Of a DNA stretch of 64,000 bases, positions 52,800-62,521 are shown in pieces. This DNA is from Cellulophaga fucicola (GTDB taxonomy: Bacteria; Bacteroidota; Bacteroidia; Flavobacteriales; Flavobacteriaceae), in assembly GCF_900119145.1 (NCBI RefSeq), contig NZ_FPIY01000004.1, positions 186,001 to 250,000 on the forward strand, read 5' to 3'. The notes under the pieces were generated by a model. That model saw nothing but the letters and a program-made list of their open reading frames with translations, did no database searches and was not told the origin of the DNA. The translations under genes were made by a program, and so were the position numbers. Within the stretch, counting starts at the first letter, position 1. Every line of letters starts with the position of its first letter.

Positions 52800-53957
52800 A
52801 TGATAAAAAAAAGCATAACTACTATTTTAATTTTTACTGTAATTATTACAACTTTTTTAGGCTGCAATAAGAGTGACAATAACAATACTGAACCTAATGA
52901 AGATATAATTAAAATTGAAGATGCTAAATTATTCGATTTTCCATTATTTGGTATTACACCAATTTCAACAGATATAATACAACCTACTATTATAGATAAT
53001 AAAGAAACAGTATATGGTGAAATTAATATTGTAGTACCAAACAACGTTTCTTTGAGTAAAATTGCTGCTACCTTTACCTCAAATGAATTGAACTTAAGTA
53101 AATTTAATGTTTTACCTGGTAACACCTCATCACTAAATTATGAAACACAAAGTCACATATACACTGTAGTAAATGTGTTAGATGAATCAGAAGAATTGTT
53201 ACATTACACTGTAAATATTAAACAAGAAGTAATACAAACACCACCTACCCTTACAGTAACAGATTTTAAGTTTGAAGCAAGTAAAAATTCGCAATTAACT
53301 AACGATGTCACCATTGAAAAACGAGTAGATGATGTAAACAGCCAAACAATTTATTTATTTGTACCTACTGGCACAGATTTTTCTAATTTAACACCAACAG
53401 CAACATTTGATGCCGAAGAAGTCTTTTATACACAAGACTCCTCTATTGCTATTACAGATGTAAATACAGCATACCCTACTACAGAAACTAGTTTTGATTT
53501 TGCTTACCCAAAAAGATTTATTATTGTATTAAGAGATGATGTAAATAATACTATAAAATGGGTAAATGTATTTGTTGATGTAAAAAACCCTGTGGAAATA
53601 GAAAATACAGATATTACTACGTCAGACATAACAACAACATCAAGTTCAACTTCTTTTAGAGCTATTACTACATGGAAAAATGTTGGGAATCATATCTTAA
53701 AATTTAATTTGGCAACTACCTATGAAAATAAAATACCTACTTCTGACATAGATTTTATTACAGCAAGAAGAAATTTTACTTCAATTGGTCTTGCTCCTAA
53801 AGAAAGTGCTGATATAAACGTGGTAGTGATAAAAGATTTACCAGTAGGTGAATATAAATCTACAGCTGTGTTCCATTCAAAATTTGCTAATCATGAAGCA
53901 ACAGCAGATTTAATAGAACCTGTTAAACTTAATATTACTACAAATGTTAAAAACTAA
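52800..53957 (+). CDS. Lipoprotein with Ig-like domains
   Basis: 385 residues. Lipoprotein signal (MIKKSITTILIFTVIITTFLGCNKS, Cys at 22). Two related N-terminal beta domains of the type found in DUF5018-like surface proteins of Bacteroidota (GEINIVVPNNVSLSKIAATFTSNELNLS and QTIYLFVPTGTDFSNLTPTATFDAEEVFY), then a third beta domain (ITTWKNVGNHILKFNLAT). Such proteins often hold ligands or glycans at the surface; no catalytic site found. Confidence 0.72.
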   Translation: MIKKSITTILIFTVIITTFLGCNKSDNNNTEPNEDIIKIEDAKLFDFPLFGITPISTDIIQPTIIDNKETVYGEINIVVPNNVSLSKIAATFTSNELNLSKFNVLPGNTSSLNYETQSHIYTVVNVLDESEELLHYTVNIKQEVIQTPPTLTVTDFKFEASKNSQLTNDVTIEKRVDDVNSQTIYLFVPTGTDFSNLTPTATFDAEEVFYTQDSSIAITDVNTAYPTTETSFDFAYPKRFIIVLRDDVNNTIKWVNVFVDVKNPVEIENTDITTSDITTTSSSTSFRAITTWKNVGNHILKFNLATTYENKIPTSDIDFITARRNFTSIGLAPKESADINVVVIKDLPVGEYKSTAVFHSKFANHEATADLIEPVKLNITTNVKN

Positions 53958-54060
53958 ATTTTAAAAGAAACCAGTAGTAAAAATACTATTTAAATAGTTC
54001 AACAAAAATTAATACAGCCACAACTGCGTGCGTAGATTCTTATAAATTGCTATATTGGAA
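53956..54060 (+). pseudogene. Remnant of a duplicated type IX signal 3' end
   Basis: AAAGAAACCAGTAGTAAAAATACTATTTAAATAG and the following 70 nt (through ATTCTTATAAATTG) repeat, with changes, the last codons and 3' flank of the PI-PLC gene (52455-52555). It is a leftover of a duplicated or interrupted gene end and encodes no complete protein. Confidence 0.5.
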
Positions 54061-54142
54061 TTATTAAATTAAATATTTACGTAAATGAAAAAACGAAACA
54101 CATTAGATACTTTATTTTTAGTATTGACAAGAAGAAACTAAA

Positions 54143-55528
54143 ATGTCTATAAAAAACACACAAACTTCAAGTGCCAAAATAAGTAACAATATGATTTTGG
54201 CTCTACTTATTTTTTTTACAACCTTAGCGAGTACTGCACAAACCATTAAAGGAACTGTTTTAAATAAAGAAACCAATAAACCAGTTGAAAACGCAAGTAT
54301 TTCTGTCGTTAACACCAGTAACGGCACATTTACCAACGCAAGAGGTATTTTTAAATTAAAGAATACCTCTGGTTTATCGCCATTAACAAAAATAAAGTTT
54401 TCTAGTCTTGGGTATAAAACCTTAGTTACTACAGTGCAATCTATTAAAGATGTAAATTATATTGTTTACTTAGAGTCTAATGCAGAAAAATTAAAAGAGG
54501 TTGTTGTTTCATCTAACAAAAAATTAAAAAAAAATATTAGTTTTCAAATATTGGCAGAAATGCCATTTGGTGTATCAAACTTTGGGTCTTCAATTATTAA
54601 CAATAAACTATATGTTACCGCAGGAGATTTATCTTTTATTGAAGAAAATGAAAAAAGAGCTATAGACAACTCTGAAACAATGGGAGAGTTAATTAACAAT
54701 TTACGAATTAATGGCTCTTGGGTAAGTTACAGTAATAAAATACAGGTTTATAATTTTAAAGACAACTCTTGGGAAGTCTCAAAACAAAAACTGAATAAAA
54801 AAGCTTACCATAAAACAGTTGCTGTAAATGAGGGTTTATATGTTTTTGGAGGAAAAACAATATCTCTAAACAAAAAAAGAGAGTATTTAAATAATAAAAT
54901 TGAAGTTTTTAATACAACTACAAATGCTATTATTATTGATGATGCATACCCGCACCAAGCAGTTAATTTTGCAGCTGTAACCTATAAAAATAACATAATT
55001 ATTATGGGTGGTTCTACCAAGGTATTAGACAACGGAAAAAAATTGTATCGTAACAACTCTTACTTATTTAATACCAGTACTGGCCACTGGTATCAATTAA
55101 CAAAAATGCTAAAGGGCAAAGAGACCAATGGCGTATTGGTAAATAATAAAGTTTTTTTAGTTGGTGGTTTTCATAATGGACCATTAAAAGATATTGAAGC
55201 GTACGATTTAGAAACCGCAGAATGGAAAGCTCAAGGGAACTTATTTGATGGAATTGAAAGGCCTGCTCTAGCATCTAACAATAACATCATCTATATTTTT
55301 GATTCAAAAAAAATACTTACTTACAATACCAAAACAAAACTTTTAAAAGAATACAAAATAGACATCCCTTTAAAATATGCTAATATGCATTATTTAAATG
55401 GTAAGTTATATATACTTGGGGGCTCTAAATACTTTAACTATAAATCTAAAGCGGCAACAAGCCTTTACACTATTAATTTATCAGAGTTTAAAAATACTAA
55501 GCCTCGTAAAGAAAAGTATCTAAACTAA
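54143..55528 (+). CDS. Kelch-repeat protein with carboxypeptidase-like regulatory domain
   Basis: 461 residues. An N-terminal hydrophobic segment (MILALLIFFTTLASTAQ, about residues 17-33, so the real start may be the ATG at 54191) precedes a CarboxypepD_reg beta domain (TIKGTVLNKETNKPVENASISVVNTSNGTFTNARG) and a Kelch beta-propeller with repeats such as YHKTVAVNEGLYVFGGKTI, VNFAAVTYKNNIIIMGGSTK and TNGVLVNNKVFLVGGFHNG. Probably a surface or periplasmic binding protein. It converges with dnaE across a shared terminator. Confidence 0.82.
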   Translation: MSIKNTQTSSAKISNNMILALLIFFTTLASTAQTIKGTVLNKETNKPVENASISVVNTSNGTFTNARGIFKLKNTSGLSPLTKIKFSSLGYKTLVTTVQSIKDVNYIVYLESNAEKLKEVVVSSNKKLKKNISFQILAEMPFGVSNFGSSIINNKLYVTAGDLSFIEENEKRAIDNSETMGELINNLRINGSWVSYSNKIQVYNFKDNSWEVSKQKLNKKAYHKTVAVNEGLYVFGGKTISLNKKREYLNNKIEVFNTTTNAIIIDDAYPHQAVNFAAVTYKNNIIIMGGSTKVLDNGKKLYRNNSYLFNTSTGHWYQLTKMLKGKETNGVLVNNKVFLVGGFHNGPLKDIEAYDLETAEWKAQGNLFDGIERPALASNNNIIYIFDSKKILTYNTKTKLLKEYKIDIPLKYANMHYLNGKLYILGGSKYFNYKSKAATSLYTINLSEFKNTKPRKEKYLN

Positions 55529-55571
55529 AGTTAAAAACAAGCTGTTTAAAGCTTGTTTTTAACTTTAGTTA
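55525..55571. terminator. Bidirectional terminator between Kelch gene and dnaE
   Basis: AAAGTTAAAAACAAGCT pairs with AGCTTGTTTTTAACTTT around a short loop, a perfect stem of 17 base pairs with A and T tracts on both sides. Confidence 0.9.
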
Positions 55572-55589
55572 TTACAAGAAATACTATTT

Positions 55590-58500
55590 TTAATTCAACT
55601 TAAAAATAATATCCTGCGCCTCTAACTCTGCCAGTAATTTAGTGGTTATATTTATTTTTTGCTTACGACTAGCTAAATCTACTTTTATTTGTTCTGCCAT
55701 TTCATAAACTTCAAACTTTAAAGGGTGTTTTCCCTCTATTTCATCAGAAGTAAGTGTTCGCTTTAAGTTATGCACATCTTCCTCTTTAAGGGTATCTATA
55801 TTTAGTTTTATGGTTAGTTTTTTCGCATAATTCTCCATAACATCTTGCAGCAACATAAAGCTATTAAACTGTAGTCTAGGGTCTCCTTTTTTACCCGTAT
55901 CTTTATTTGTCCACCCTTCTCTAATATAAATTTTTACATACACAAAAGAGCTAATCATTAAAAAGTGACGAAACTTTAAGTACTCTTCTCCAAAAATTCT
56001 GAAGTCGTAAGAATCTGTATAGTCTTCCATAGAAAACATTGCCCAACCCTTGCCATTTTTAGACACTCTATGTTGCACGTCTGTAATTACCCCTGCAATA
56101 GATAACTCTTTATTTACATACTGCTCCATATGGTGTACTGCAGATAAACCAGAGTTACAAAACGATTTTATCTCTGATTTAAAATCGTCTAACGGGTGAC
56201 CAGAAATATAAATACCAACCACTTCTTTCTCTTTGCGCAATTTTTCCATTGTTCCCCACTCTTCACAAGGTGGTACAACTGGCTCTGGTATTTGTACATC
56301 ACTAGCTTCGCCAAAAAGACTTACTTGAGATGAGTTTTGACTTTCCTGATACTTAGCACCATACCTCATCACCTTTTCTAAAAACGTAATTCCGTCTCCT
56401 TCATCGTGTAAATATTGTGCTCTGTGCGAATCTCCAAAAGAATCGAAACCACCCGCTAAAGTTAAGTTCTCAAAAGCTCTTTTATTTGCTGCACGTAGGT
56501 CTATTCGTTTTGCCAAATCAAAAACAGATTTATAAGGTCCGTTTTCTTTTCTATTTTCTACAATAGTTTCTACTGCGCCACGACCAACACCTTTTACAGC
56601 ACCCATACCAAAACGTACAGCGCCGGCATCGTTTACCGCAAACTTGTAGTAAGATTCGTTTACATCTGGACCTAAAACTTCTAAGCCCATACGCTTACAC
56701 TCTTCCATAAAAAAGGTAACCGTTTTAATATCGTTCATATTATTAGACAGTACCGCAGCCATATATTCTGCCGGGTAATGTGCTTTACAATATGCAGTTT
56801 GGTATGCAATCCAAGCATAACAAGTAGAGTGAGATTTGTTAAAGGCATAAGCTGCAAAGGCTTCCCAATCTTTCCAAATTTTCTCTAATCTATCTACCGC
56901 ATGTCCTTTTGCCGAAGCCTGTTCTATAAACTTAGGCTTCATCTTATCTAGAACGTGCTTTTGCTTTTTACCCATTGCCTTACGCAAGACATCGGCTTCA
57001 CCCTTTGTAAAGTCTGCTAGCTTCTGAGACAAAAGCATTACCTGCTCTTGGTATACTGTAATTCCGTATGTTTCTGCTAAGTATTCTTCATTTGCTTCAA
57101 GGTCATAAATAATTTCTTCGGTACCGTGTTTACGAGCAATAAAACTTGGAATATATTCCATTGGCCCAGGACGATACAAGGCATTCATGGCAATTAAATC
57201 TGCGAATACTGTTGGTTTTAGCGACCGCATGTGTTTTTGCATCCCAGGAGATTCATATTGGAAAACCCCAACTGTTTCTCCTCGCTGAAAAAGCTCGTAT
57301 GTTTTTACATCATCTAACGGAAAATTCTCTGGATCTAACTCTACACCGTGTTTTGCTTTTACAATTTTTACGGTGTCTTTAATTAAGGTTAATGTTTTTA
57401 ACCCCAAGAAATCCATTTTTAATAAGCCCGCATCCTCTACAACAGAGTTATCAAACTGGGTACAGTACATTTCCGAGTCCTTTGCCAAGGCAACAGGAAC
57501 GAACTTTGTAATATCGTCTGGCGTAATAATTACACCACAGGCGTGTATACCTGTGTTACGTACAGAACCTTCTAATATATATGCTTGGTTTAGAGTTTCG
57601 GACTCTAAATCGTCTCCTTCAGAGATTTCTATTAGTTCATTTATCTTAGCAAGCTCTTCGCTATTAAATTTACTTTTTAGAATCTTCTCATCTATTCCTA
57701 TAATTTTTTTAAGCTTAGACATGTTGGGTATAAGCTTTGCCATACGGTCTGCATCTCCCAACGGTAAATCTAGCGCACGTGCAGTATCTCTAATAGAAGA
57801 TTTTGCTGCCATGGTACCGTAGGTAATAATTTGCGCCACTTGGTTGGCACCATACTTATCAATTACATAGTCCATTACACGCCCACGACCTTCATCATCA
57901 AAATCTATATCAATATCTGGCATAGATACACGATCTGGATTTAGGAAACGCTCAAAAAGTAAATCGTACTTAATAGGATCCAAATTGGTAATCCATAAAC
58001 AATAAGCAACGGCAGAACCCGCAGCAGAACCACGCCCTGGCCCTACAGATACATCCATTGCTCTGGCAGCCCTAATAAAATCTTCAACAATTAGGAAATA
58101 CCCTGGATAACCCGTTTTTTCAATTACTTTAAGCTCAAAGTCTAAACGCTCATCAATCTCTGGTGTAATTTCACCATATCTCTTTTTAGCACCTTCATAC
58201 GTTAGGTGTCTTAAAAATTTATTCTCACCTCGCTTACCATTATCAACCTTATCTTCCTCAAAAACAAATTCTTCTGGAATATCAAAAGCAGGTAACAATA
58301 CATCACGCGCAAGCGTAAACGTTTCTATTTTATCTACAACCTCTTGTATGTTTGTTATGGCTTCAGGAATATCTTTAAAAAGTTCCTTCATTTCATCAGG
58401 AGACTTAAAGTAATATTCTTGATTTGGCAAACCATAACGGTAACCACGCCCACGACCTATTGGTGTAGCTTGTTTTTCACCATCTTTTACACAGAGTAAT

Positions 58501-60029
58501 ATATCATGTGCATGTGCATTTTCTTTATCTACGTAATATGTGTTGTTAGTTGCCACCAACTTAACACTGTGTTTTTTAGCAAACTGAAGTAACACCTGGT
58601 TTACACGATCTTCATCTTCCTGACCGTGACGCATAATCTCTATGTAAAGATCATCTCCAAATTGCTCTTTCCACCAAAGTAAAGCTTCCTCTGCTTGTTT
58701 TTCACCTACGTTAAGTACTAAGTTTGGCACCTCACCATACAAGTTACCCGTAAGTACTATAATATCTTCTTTGTACTGCTCTATTACTTTTTTATCTATA
58801 CGCGGTACATAATACTTACCATCTACAAAGGCAATAGATGACATTTTTGCCAAGTTATGGTAACCGTTTTTATTTTTAGCAAGCAGTACTACCTGGTATC
58901 CGTTATCTTTTTGAGATTTATTTGTATGATCTTCACACACCTGAAACTCGCACCCAATTATTGGTGTTATTTCCTGTTCTGGAACAAATTCATGCAAAGG
59001 TTCTTCTCCTTCTTCTAAACGATTCTCCTTAGTAGCCTCAAAACGTATTTCATTAGCGTCATTACGTGTTTTTACACCTTTGTTATGATTAAGAACACCG
59101 TTAACAAAATGGAAAGCTCCCATCATGTTTGCATGATCTGTCATTGCAACAGCTGGCATATTATATTTAACTGCTGCCTGTATTAAAGCAGGAATACTAA
59201 TAGTAGATTGTAATATAGAAAACTGCGTGTGGTTGTGTAAATGCGAAAACTGAGCCGACTCTAACGTAGCTAAATTTTCTTTTATTTCTTCTTGACTAAC
59301 ACCACCAGTATCTTTTGCCCAAAGTGCATCTGCTATTTTTTTAGAAGCCTTTTTTAGGTTGATGTGTTTTAAACCAATAAGTTCAATTGGCTTAGGATTT
59401 GCCTCTGAGAAGTTTTTAAAATAATCTTCTTGAACATCTAACTGTTCTACAGTATACTGTTGCTTACGAACAAGCTCTAAAAAACAACGCGTGGTTGCCT
59501 CTACATCGGCAGTTGCGTTATGTGCTTCTCCAAAAGGTTCTCCAAATAAAAACTGATGTAACTCTGTTAAGGTTGGCAACTTAAATTTACCTCCACGACC
59601 ACCTGGAATCTGACATAGAGTTGCTGTATGCTCTGTACACGTATCTAAAACAGGTAATTCTTGTAATTGGTTATCTACTTGAAGACGATGAAACTCGGCT
59701 CCCATTATGTTAAGGTCAAACCCAACATTTTGCCCTACTACAAATTTTGTTTTTCCTAACGCCTCATTAAACTTTTCTAAAACCTCTGCTAATGGTATAC
59801 CGTCTTGTTCTGCCAAAGCAGTAGAAATACCGTGAATTTTTTCAGCATCATAAGGGATATTAAATCCGTCTGGTTTAACTAGGTAATCTTGATGTTCAAT
59901 AACGTTACCCATATCGTCATGCAATTGCCATGCGATTTGGATACACCTAGGCCAGTTGTCTGTGTCTGTATAAGGAACATCCCAACGCTTAGGTAATCCG
60001 GTAGTTTCGGTATCAAAAATTAAGTACAT
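55590..60029 (-). CDS. dnaE: DNA polymerase III alpha subunit with N-terminal proofreading exonuclease
   Basis: The replicative polymerase, 1479 residues. The first 180 residues are a DEDDh 3'-5' exonuclease (FDTETTGLP with Asp6 and Glu8; NATADVEATTRCF), normally a separate epsilon subunit in other phyla. Then come a PHP domain (FSHLHNHTQFSIL at about 268), the polymerase C-family palm and fingers (PDIDIDFDDEGRGR near 702, GPGRGSAAGS), helix-hairpin-helix elements (VKGVGRGAVETIVENR) and an OB-fold (LSIAGVITDVQHRVSKNGKGWAMF). The exonuclease fusion is typical of Bacteroidota. ATG at 60029 begins MYLIFDTETTG. Stands alone. Confidence 0.97.
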   Translation of the reverse strand: MYLIFDTETTGLPKRWDVPYTDTDNWPRCIQIAWQLHDDMGNVIEHQDYLVKPDGFNIPYDAEKIHGISTALAEQDGIPLAEVLEKFNEALGKTKFVVGQNVGFDLNIMGAEFHRLQVDNQLQELPVLDTCTEHTATLCQIPGGRGGKFKLPTLTELHQFLFGEPFGEAHNATADVEATTRCFLELVRKQQYTVEQLDVQEDYFKNFSEANPKPIELIGLKHINLKKASKKIADALWAKDTGGVSQEEIKENLATLESAQFSHLHNHTQFSILQSTISIPALIQAAVKYNMPAVAMTDHANMMGAFHFVNGVLNHNKGVKTRNDANEIRFEATKENRLEEGEEPLHEFVPEQEITPIIGCEFQVCEDHTNKSQKDNGYQVVLLAKNKNGYHNLAKMSSIAFVDGKYYVPRIDKKVIEQYKEDIIVLTGNLYGEVPNLVLNVGEKQAEEALLWWKEQFGDDLYIEIMRHGQEDEDRVNQVLLQFAKKHSVKLVATNNTYYVDKENAHAHDILLCVKDGEKQATPIGRGRGYRYGLPNQEYYFKSPDEMKELFKDIPEAITNIQEVVDKIETFTLARDVLLPAFDIPEEFVFEEDKVDNGKRGENKFLRHLTYEGAKKRYGEITPEIDERLDFELKVIEKTGYPGYFLIVEDFIRAARAMDVSVGPGRGSAAGSAVAYCLWITNLDPIKYDLLFERFLNPDRVSMPDIDIDFDDEGRGRVMDYVIDKYGANQVAQIITYGTMAAKSSIRDTARALDLPLGDADRMAKLIPNMSKLKKIIGIDEKILKSKFNSEELAKINELIEISEGDDLESETLNQAYILEGSVRNTGIHACGVIITPDDITKFVPVALAKDSEMYCTQFDNSVVEDAGLLKMDFLGLKTLTLIKDTVKIVKAKHGVELDPENFPLDDVKTYELFQRGETVGVFQYESPGMQKHMRSLKPTVFADLIAMNALYRPGPMEYIPSFIARKHGTEEIIYDLEANEEYLAETYGITVYQEQVMLLSQKLADFTKGEADVLRKAMGKKQKHVLDKMKPKFIEQASAKGHAVDRLEKIWKDWEAFAAYAFNKSHSTCYAWIAYQTAYCKAHYPAEYMAAVLSNNMNDIKTVTFFMEECKRMGLEVLGPDVNESYYKFAVNDAGAVRFGMGAVKGVGRGAVETIVENRKENGPYKSVFDLAKRIDLRAANKRAFENLTLAGGFDSFGDSHRAQYLHDEGDGITFLEKVMRYGAKYQESQNSSQVSLFGEASDVQIPEPVVPPCEEWGTMEKLRKEKEVVGIYISGHPLDDFKSEIKSFCNSGLSAVHHMEQYVNKELSIAGVITDVQHRVSKNGKGWAMFSMEDYTDSYDFRIFGEEYLKFRHFLMISSFVYVKIYIREGWTNKDTGKKGDPRLQFNSFMLLQDVMENYAKKLTIKLNIDTLKEEDVHNLKRTLTSDEIEGKHPLKFEVYEMAEQIKVDLASRKQKINITTKLLAELEAQDIIFKLN

Positions 60030-60126
60030 AGTGTAATGTTTATGGTCTTAAAAAAGCAGTGTATAAAAATACCAAAAACTTATTGCTTTATAAAGGCTTT
60101 TAAGGAAGAGTTATTAACGGAAAAAC

Positions 60127-60160
60127 AAAAAACCAGAGAAGCGAGCTTCTCTGGTTTTTA
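60127..60160. terminator. Terminator after hemD, bidirectional
   Basis: AAAAACCAGAGAAGC (60128-60142) pairs with GCTTCTCTGGTTTTT (60145-60159) around a two-base loop. It ends the minus-strand hemD transcript before dnaE. Confidence 0.85.
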
Positions 60161-60201
60161 TAATTTTATACAAGACTAGCTACACAAGGCAGCATTGCTT
60201 T

Positions 60202-60957
60202 TTACTTTTTATTTGCAGTAGTAATATACTTCTGTAATGCCATTGTCATAGATGGCGTTTCTGGAGTTGGCGCAAGAATATCTATACGCAAACCTGCTTC
60301 TGTAGCTGCATTTACTGTTGTGTTTCCGTAAACAGCAATTCTAGTTTCATTCTGCTCAAAATCTGGAAAGTTCTTTAATAAAGACTCTATACCAGACGGA
60401 CTAAAGAAAACAAGTATATCATAATACACATCTCTTAAGTCAGACAAATCACTAATAACAGTTTTATAAAAAATTGCTCTTTTCCAGTCTAAACCAAGTC
60501 CATCTAACGTTTCAGGAACTATTGGTTTTAAAACATCTGAAGAAGGCAAAAGAAACTTTTCTGTTTTATACTTTTTTAATAAAGGAACTAAATCTGCAAA
60601 CATTCTTTTACCAACATATATTTTACGCTTACGGTAAACTACATATTTCTGAAGATAGTAAGCTACTGCCTCTGACTGGCAAAAGTACTTCATAGAATCT
60701 GGCACTTTAAAACGCATTTCTTCTGCAATTCTAAAAAAGTGATCTACAGAATTTCTACTTGTAAGCACTATAGCTGTAAAATTGTTTAGATCTATTTTTT
60801 GCTGACGCACTGTTTTTGCATCAACTCCTTCTACATGTATAAACGGTCTAAAATCTACTTTTAACTTCTCCTTTTCAATAAGTCTTGAATAGGGAGAGTT
60901 CTCCATTTTAGGTTCTGGTTGAGAAACCAAAATCGTTTTTATCTTCATAGACATCAA
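60202..60957 (-). CDS. hemD: Uroporphyrinogen-III synthase
   Basis: 251 residues of the HemD type, which closes hydroxymethylbilane to uroporphyrinogen III in heme synthesis. Two alternating alpha/beta domains are visible (KIKTILVSQPEP..SRLIEKEKLKVDFRPFIHVEGV; AIVLTSRNSVDHFFRIAEE; ILVFFSPSGIESLLKNFP; RIAVYGNTTVNAATEAGLRIDILAPTPETPSMTMALQKYI). The family is poorly conserved, but these segments are typical for Flavobacteriaceae. The ATG (60957) overlaps the stop of the DUF4271 gene by four bases, so they are cotranscribed. Confidence 0.85.
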   Translation of the reverse strand: MMSMKIKTILVSQPEPKMENSPYSRLIEKEKLKVDFRPFIHVEGVDAKTVRQQKIDLNNFTAIVLTSRNSVDHFFRIAEEMRFKVPDSMKYFCQSEAVAYYLQKYVVYRKRKIYVGKRMFADLVPLLKKYKTEKFLLPSSDVLKPIVPETLDGLGLDWKRAIFYKTVISDLSDLRDVYYDILVFFSPSGIESLLKNFPDFEQNETRIAVYGNTTVNAATEAGLRIDILAPTPETPSMTMALQKYITTANKK

Positions 60958-61607
60958 TATTTTAGGTAACTACCTATTATCACAAAAGGTGAAATTTCGA
61001 GTGCGCAAAGGTACAAAATAAAATAGAAAAAATTGATTGTTATGAATTTTCGATGAATTCTTAGTAGATTAACCCAGCCAATACACATTACAACGATAAA
61101 CAAAACCAGCGCCAAATAAGCAACTAGCTCAGAATTAGGTGTTATATATGTAAGAAAAATATTAGCCAAAAACAGTACTAAACCACTGTAGTTTTGATAA
61201 GAAATCTTATTGAAAACGATATGAACAATAGCAGTTTCCGCATTAAAAATAGAACCATTTATAAACTGTAATAATAACTTTACAATAACAAATAAGCTTA
61301 TAACTCCAAAAATAAAAAGGTAATTTACAGGTGTAAGTTTCTCTCCAAGGTTAAATATTGTTAAGAGATAATAAAGAAATAATGCTACATTTAGCCATAG
61401 AAAAACACTCCACAACGCATTAAACCAGTTAAACAAGATGTGCTTTTTACTATGTAAAAAAATGTACTTGTTATTAAATGGCAACACAACAAAATTTATA
61501 AACTTATTATAAAAAAAAGTTTTGCTTAAAACCAACACAAAAAGACTAACCACGAATATGGCAGTTATCCAATCTATATTATTAAAAACTCTGGCAATAG
61601 ACTCCAT
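60954..61607 (-). CDS. DUF4271 membrane protein
   Basis: 217 residues with about six membrane helices (DWITAIFVVSLFVLVLS, FNALWSVFLWLNVALFLYYLL, YLFIFGVISLFVIVKLLLQF, LVLFLANIFLTYI, LVAYLALVLFIVVMCIGWV, FFYFILYLCALEISPFVII). The gene before hemD in Flavobacteriaceae is usually a DUF4271 protein, and this one fits in topology and length. Function unknown. Confidence 0.8.
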   Translation of the reverse strand: MESIARVFNNIDWITAIFVVSLFVLVLSKTFFYNKFINFVVLPFNNKYIFLHSKKHILFNWFNALWSVFLWLNVALFLYYLLTIFNLGEKLTPVNYLFIFGVISLFVIVKLLLQFINGSIFNAETAIVHIVFNKISYQNYSGLVLFLANIFLTYITPNSELVAYLALVLFIVVMCIGWVNLLRIHRKFITINFFYFILYLCALEISPFVIIGSYLKY

Positions 61608-61761
61608 CTCTCTTCTGTATACTTATAAGCGCTACAAAACTACAAATTAATACTTAGACCAACTTTATTAATTAATACGTGGTAAACAATAAAAAAGATG
61701 CAATACTATTGTAAATAAATCATAAAACGTTCTTTAGGTTTTATGACTTAAATTTAAATAG

Positions 61762-61769
61762 TACTTTTG
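61762..61769 (+). promoter_or_regulatory. Putative -7 box upstream of the mannosyltransferase gene
   Basis: TACTTTTG fits TAnnTTTG, 22 nt before the start at 61792. No clear TTG at -33. Confidence 0.35.
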
Positions 61770-61791
61770 TGCATTCAAGACTAAAAAAAGA

Positions 61792-62520
61792 ATGACAGAT
61801 AGCTTAGTTATAATTCCTACTTTTAATGAGATAGAAAATATAGAGGCTATTATTAATGCTGTTTTTGCATTAGAAAAAGAATTTCATGTTCTAATTGTAG
61901 ATGATAACTCACCTGACGGCACTTCGCAAAAAGTACTAGAACTACAAGAGCAATTTCCTGAAAAATTATTTTTAGAAGTACGTAAAGAAAAGGCTGGTTT
62001 AGGCACAGCATATATTCACGGTTTTAAATGGGCAATTGCAAAAAAATACGACTATATTTTTGAAATGGATGCAGATTTTTCTCATCCTCCTAAAGATTTA
62101 ATTAATCTATACAATGCCTGTGTTAACGGTGCCGATTTATCTATTGGCTCTAGATATGTAAAGGGAATTAATGTAGTAAATTGGCCTCTGTTTAGAATAT
62201 TACTTTCGTACGGAGCATCATTCTACGTAAAAATGATAACCGGTATGCATGTAGACGACCCAACAGCTGGTTTTATATGTTACAAAAGAAAAGTATTAGA
62301 AAACCTTAGCCTAGACACAGTTCGTTTTATAGGTTATGCTTTTCAAATAGAAATGAAATTTAGAGCCCACCTTAAAGGTTTTAAGATAAAAGAAGTTCCT
62401 ATTGTTTTTACAGATAGGGTTCGCGGAAAATCTAAAATGAGTTCCTCAATTATTGGAGAAGCTGTTTTTGGAGTGATAAAAATGAAATACATAAGCTTGT
62501 TTCAAAAAAACAAATTTTAA
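61792..62520 (+). CDS. Polyprenol-phosphate mannosyltransferase (GT2)
   Basis: 242 residues, a DPM1-type family 2 glycosyltransferase, which moves mannose from GDP-mannose to polyprenyl phosphate on the inner membrane face. Motifs: VIIPTFNEIENI at the N-terminus, VDDNSPDGT, the metal-binding DAD in FEMDADFSHPP, and GSRYVKG. No C-terminal membrane helices, as in the soluble DPM1 class. The stop is followed after one base by the dihydroorotase start, so the genes form an operon with the DUF4296 lipoprotein. Confidence 0.92.
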   Translation: MTDSLVIIPTFNEIENIEAIINAVFALEKEFHVLIVDDNSPDGTSQKVLELQEQFPEKLFLEVRKEKAGLGTAYIHGFKWAIAKKYDYIFEMDADFSHPPKDLINLYNACVNGADLSIGSRYVKGINVVNWPLFRILLSYGASFYVKMITGMHVDDPTAGFICYKRKVLENLSLDTVRFIGYAFQIEMKFRAHLKGFKIKEVPIVFTDRVRGKSKMSSSIIGEAVFGVIKMKYISLFQKNKF

Positions 62521-62521
62521 A

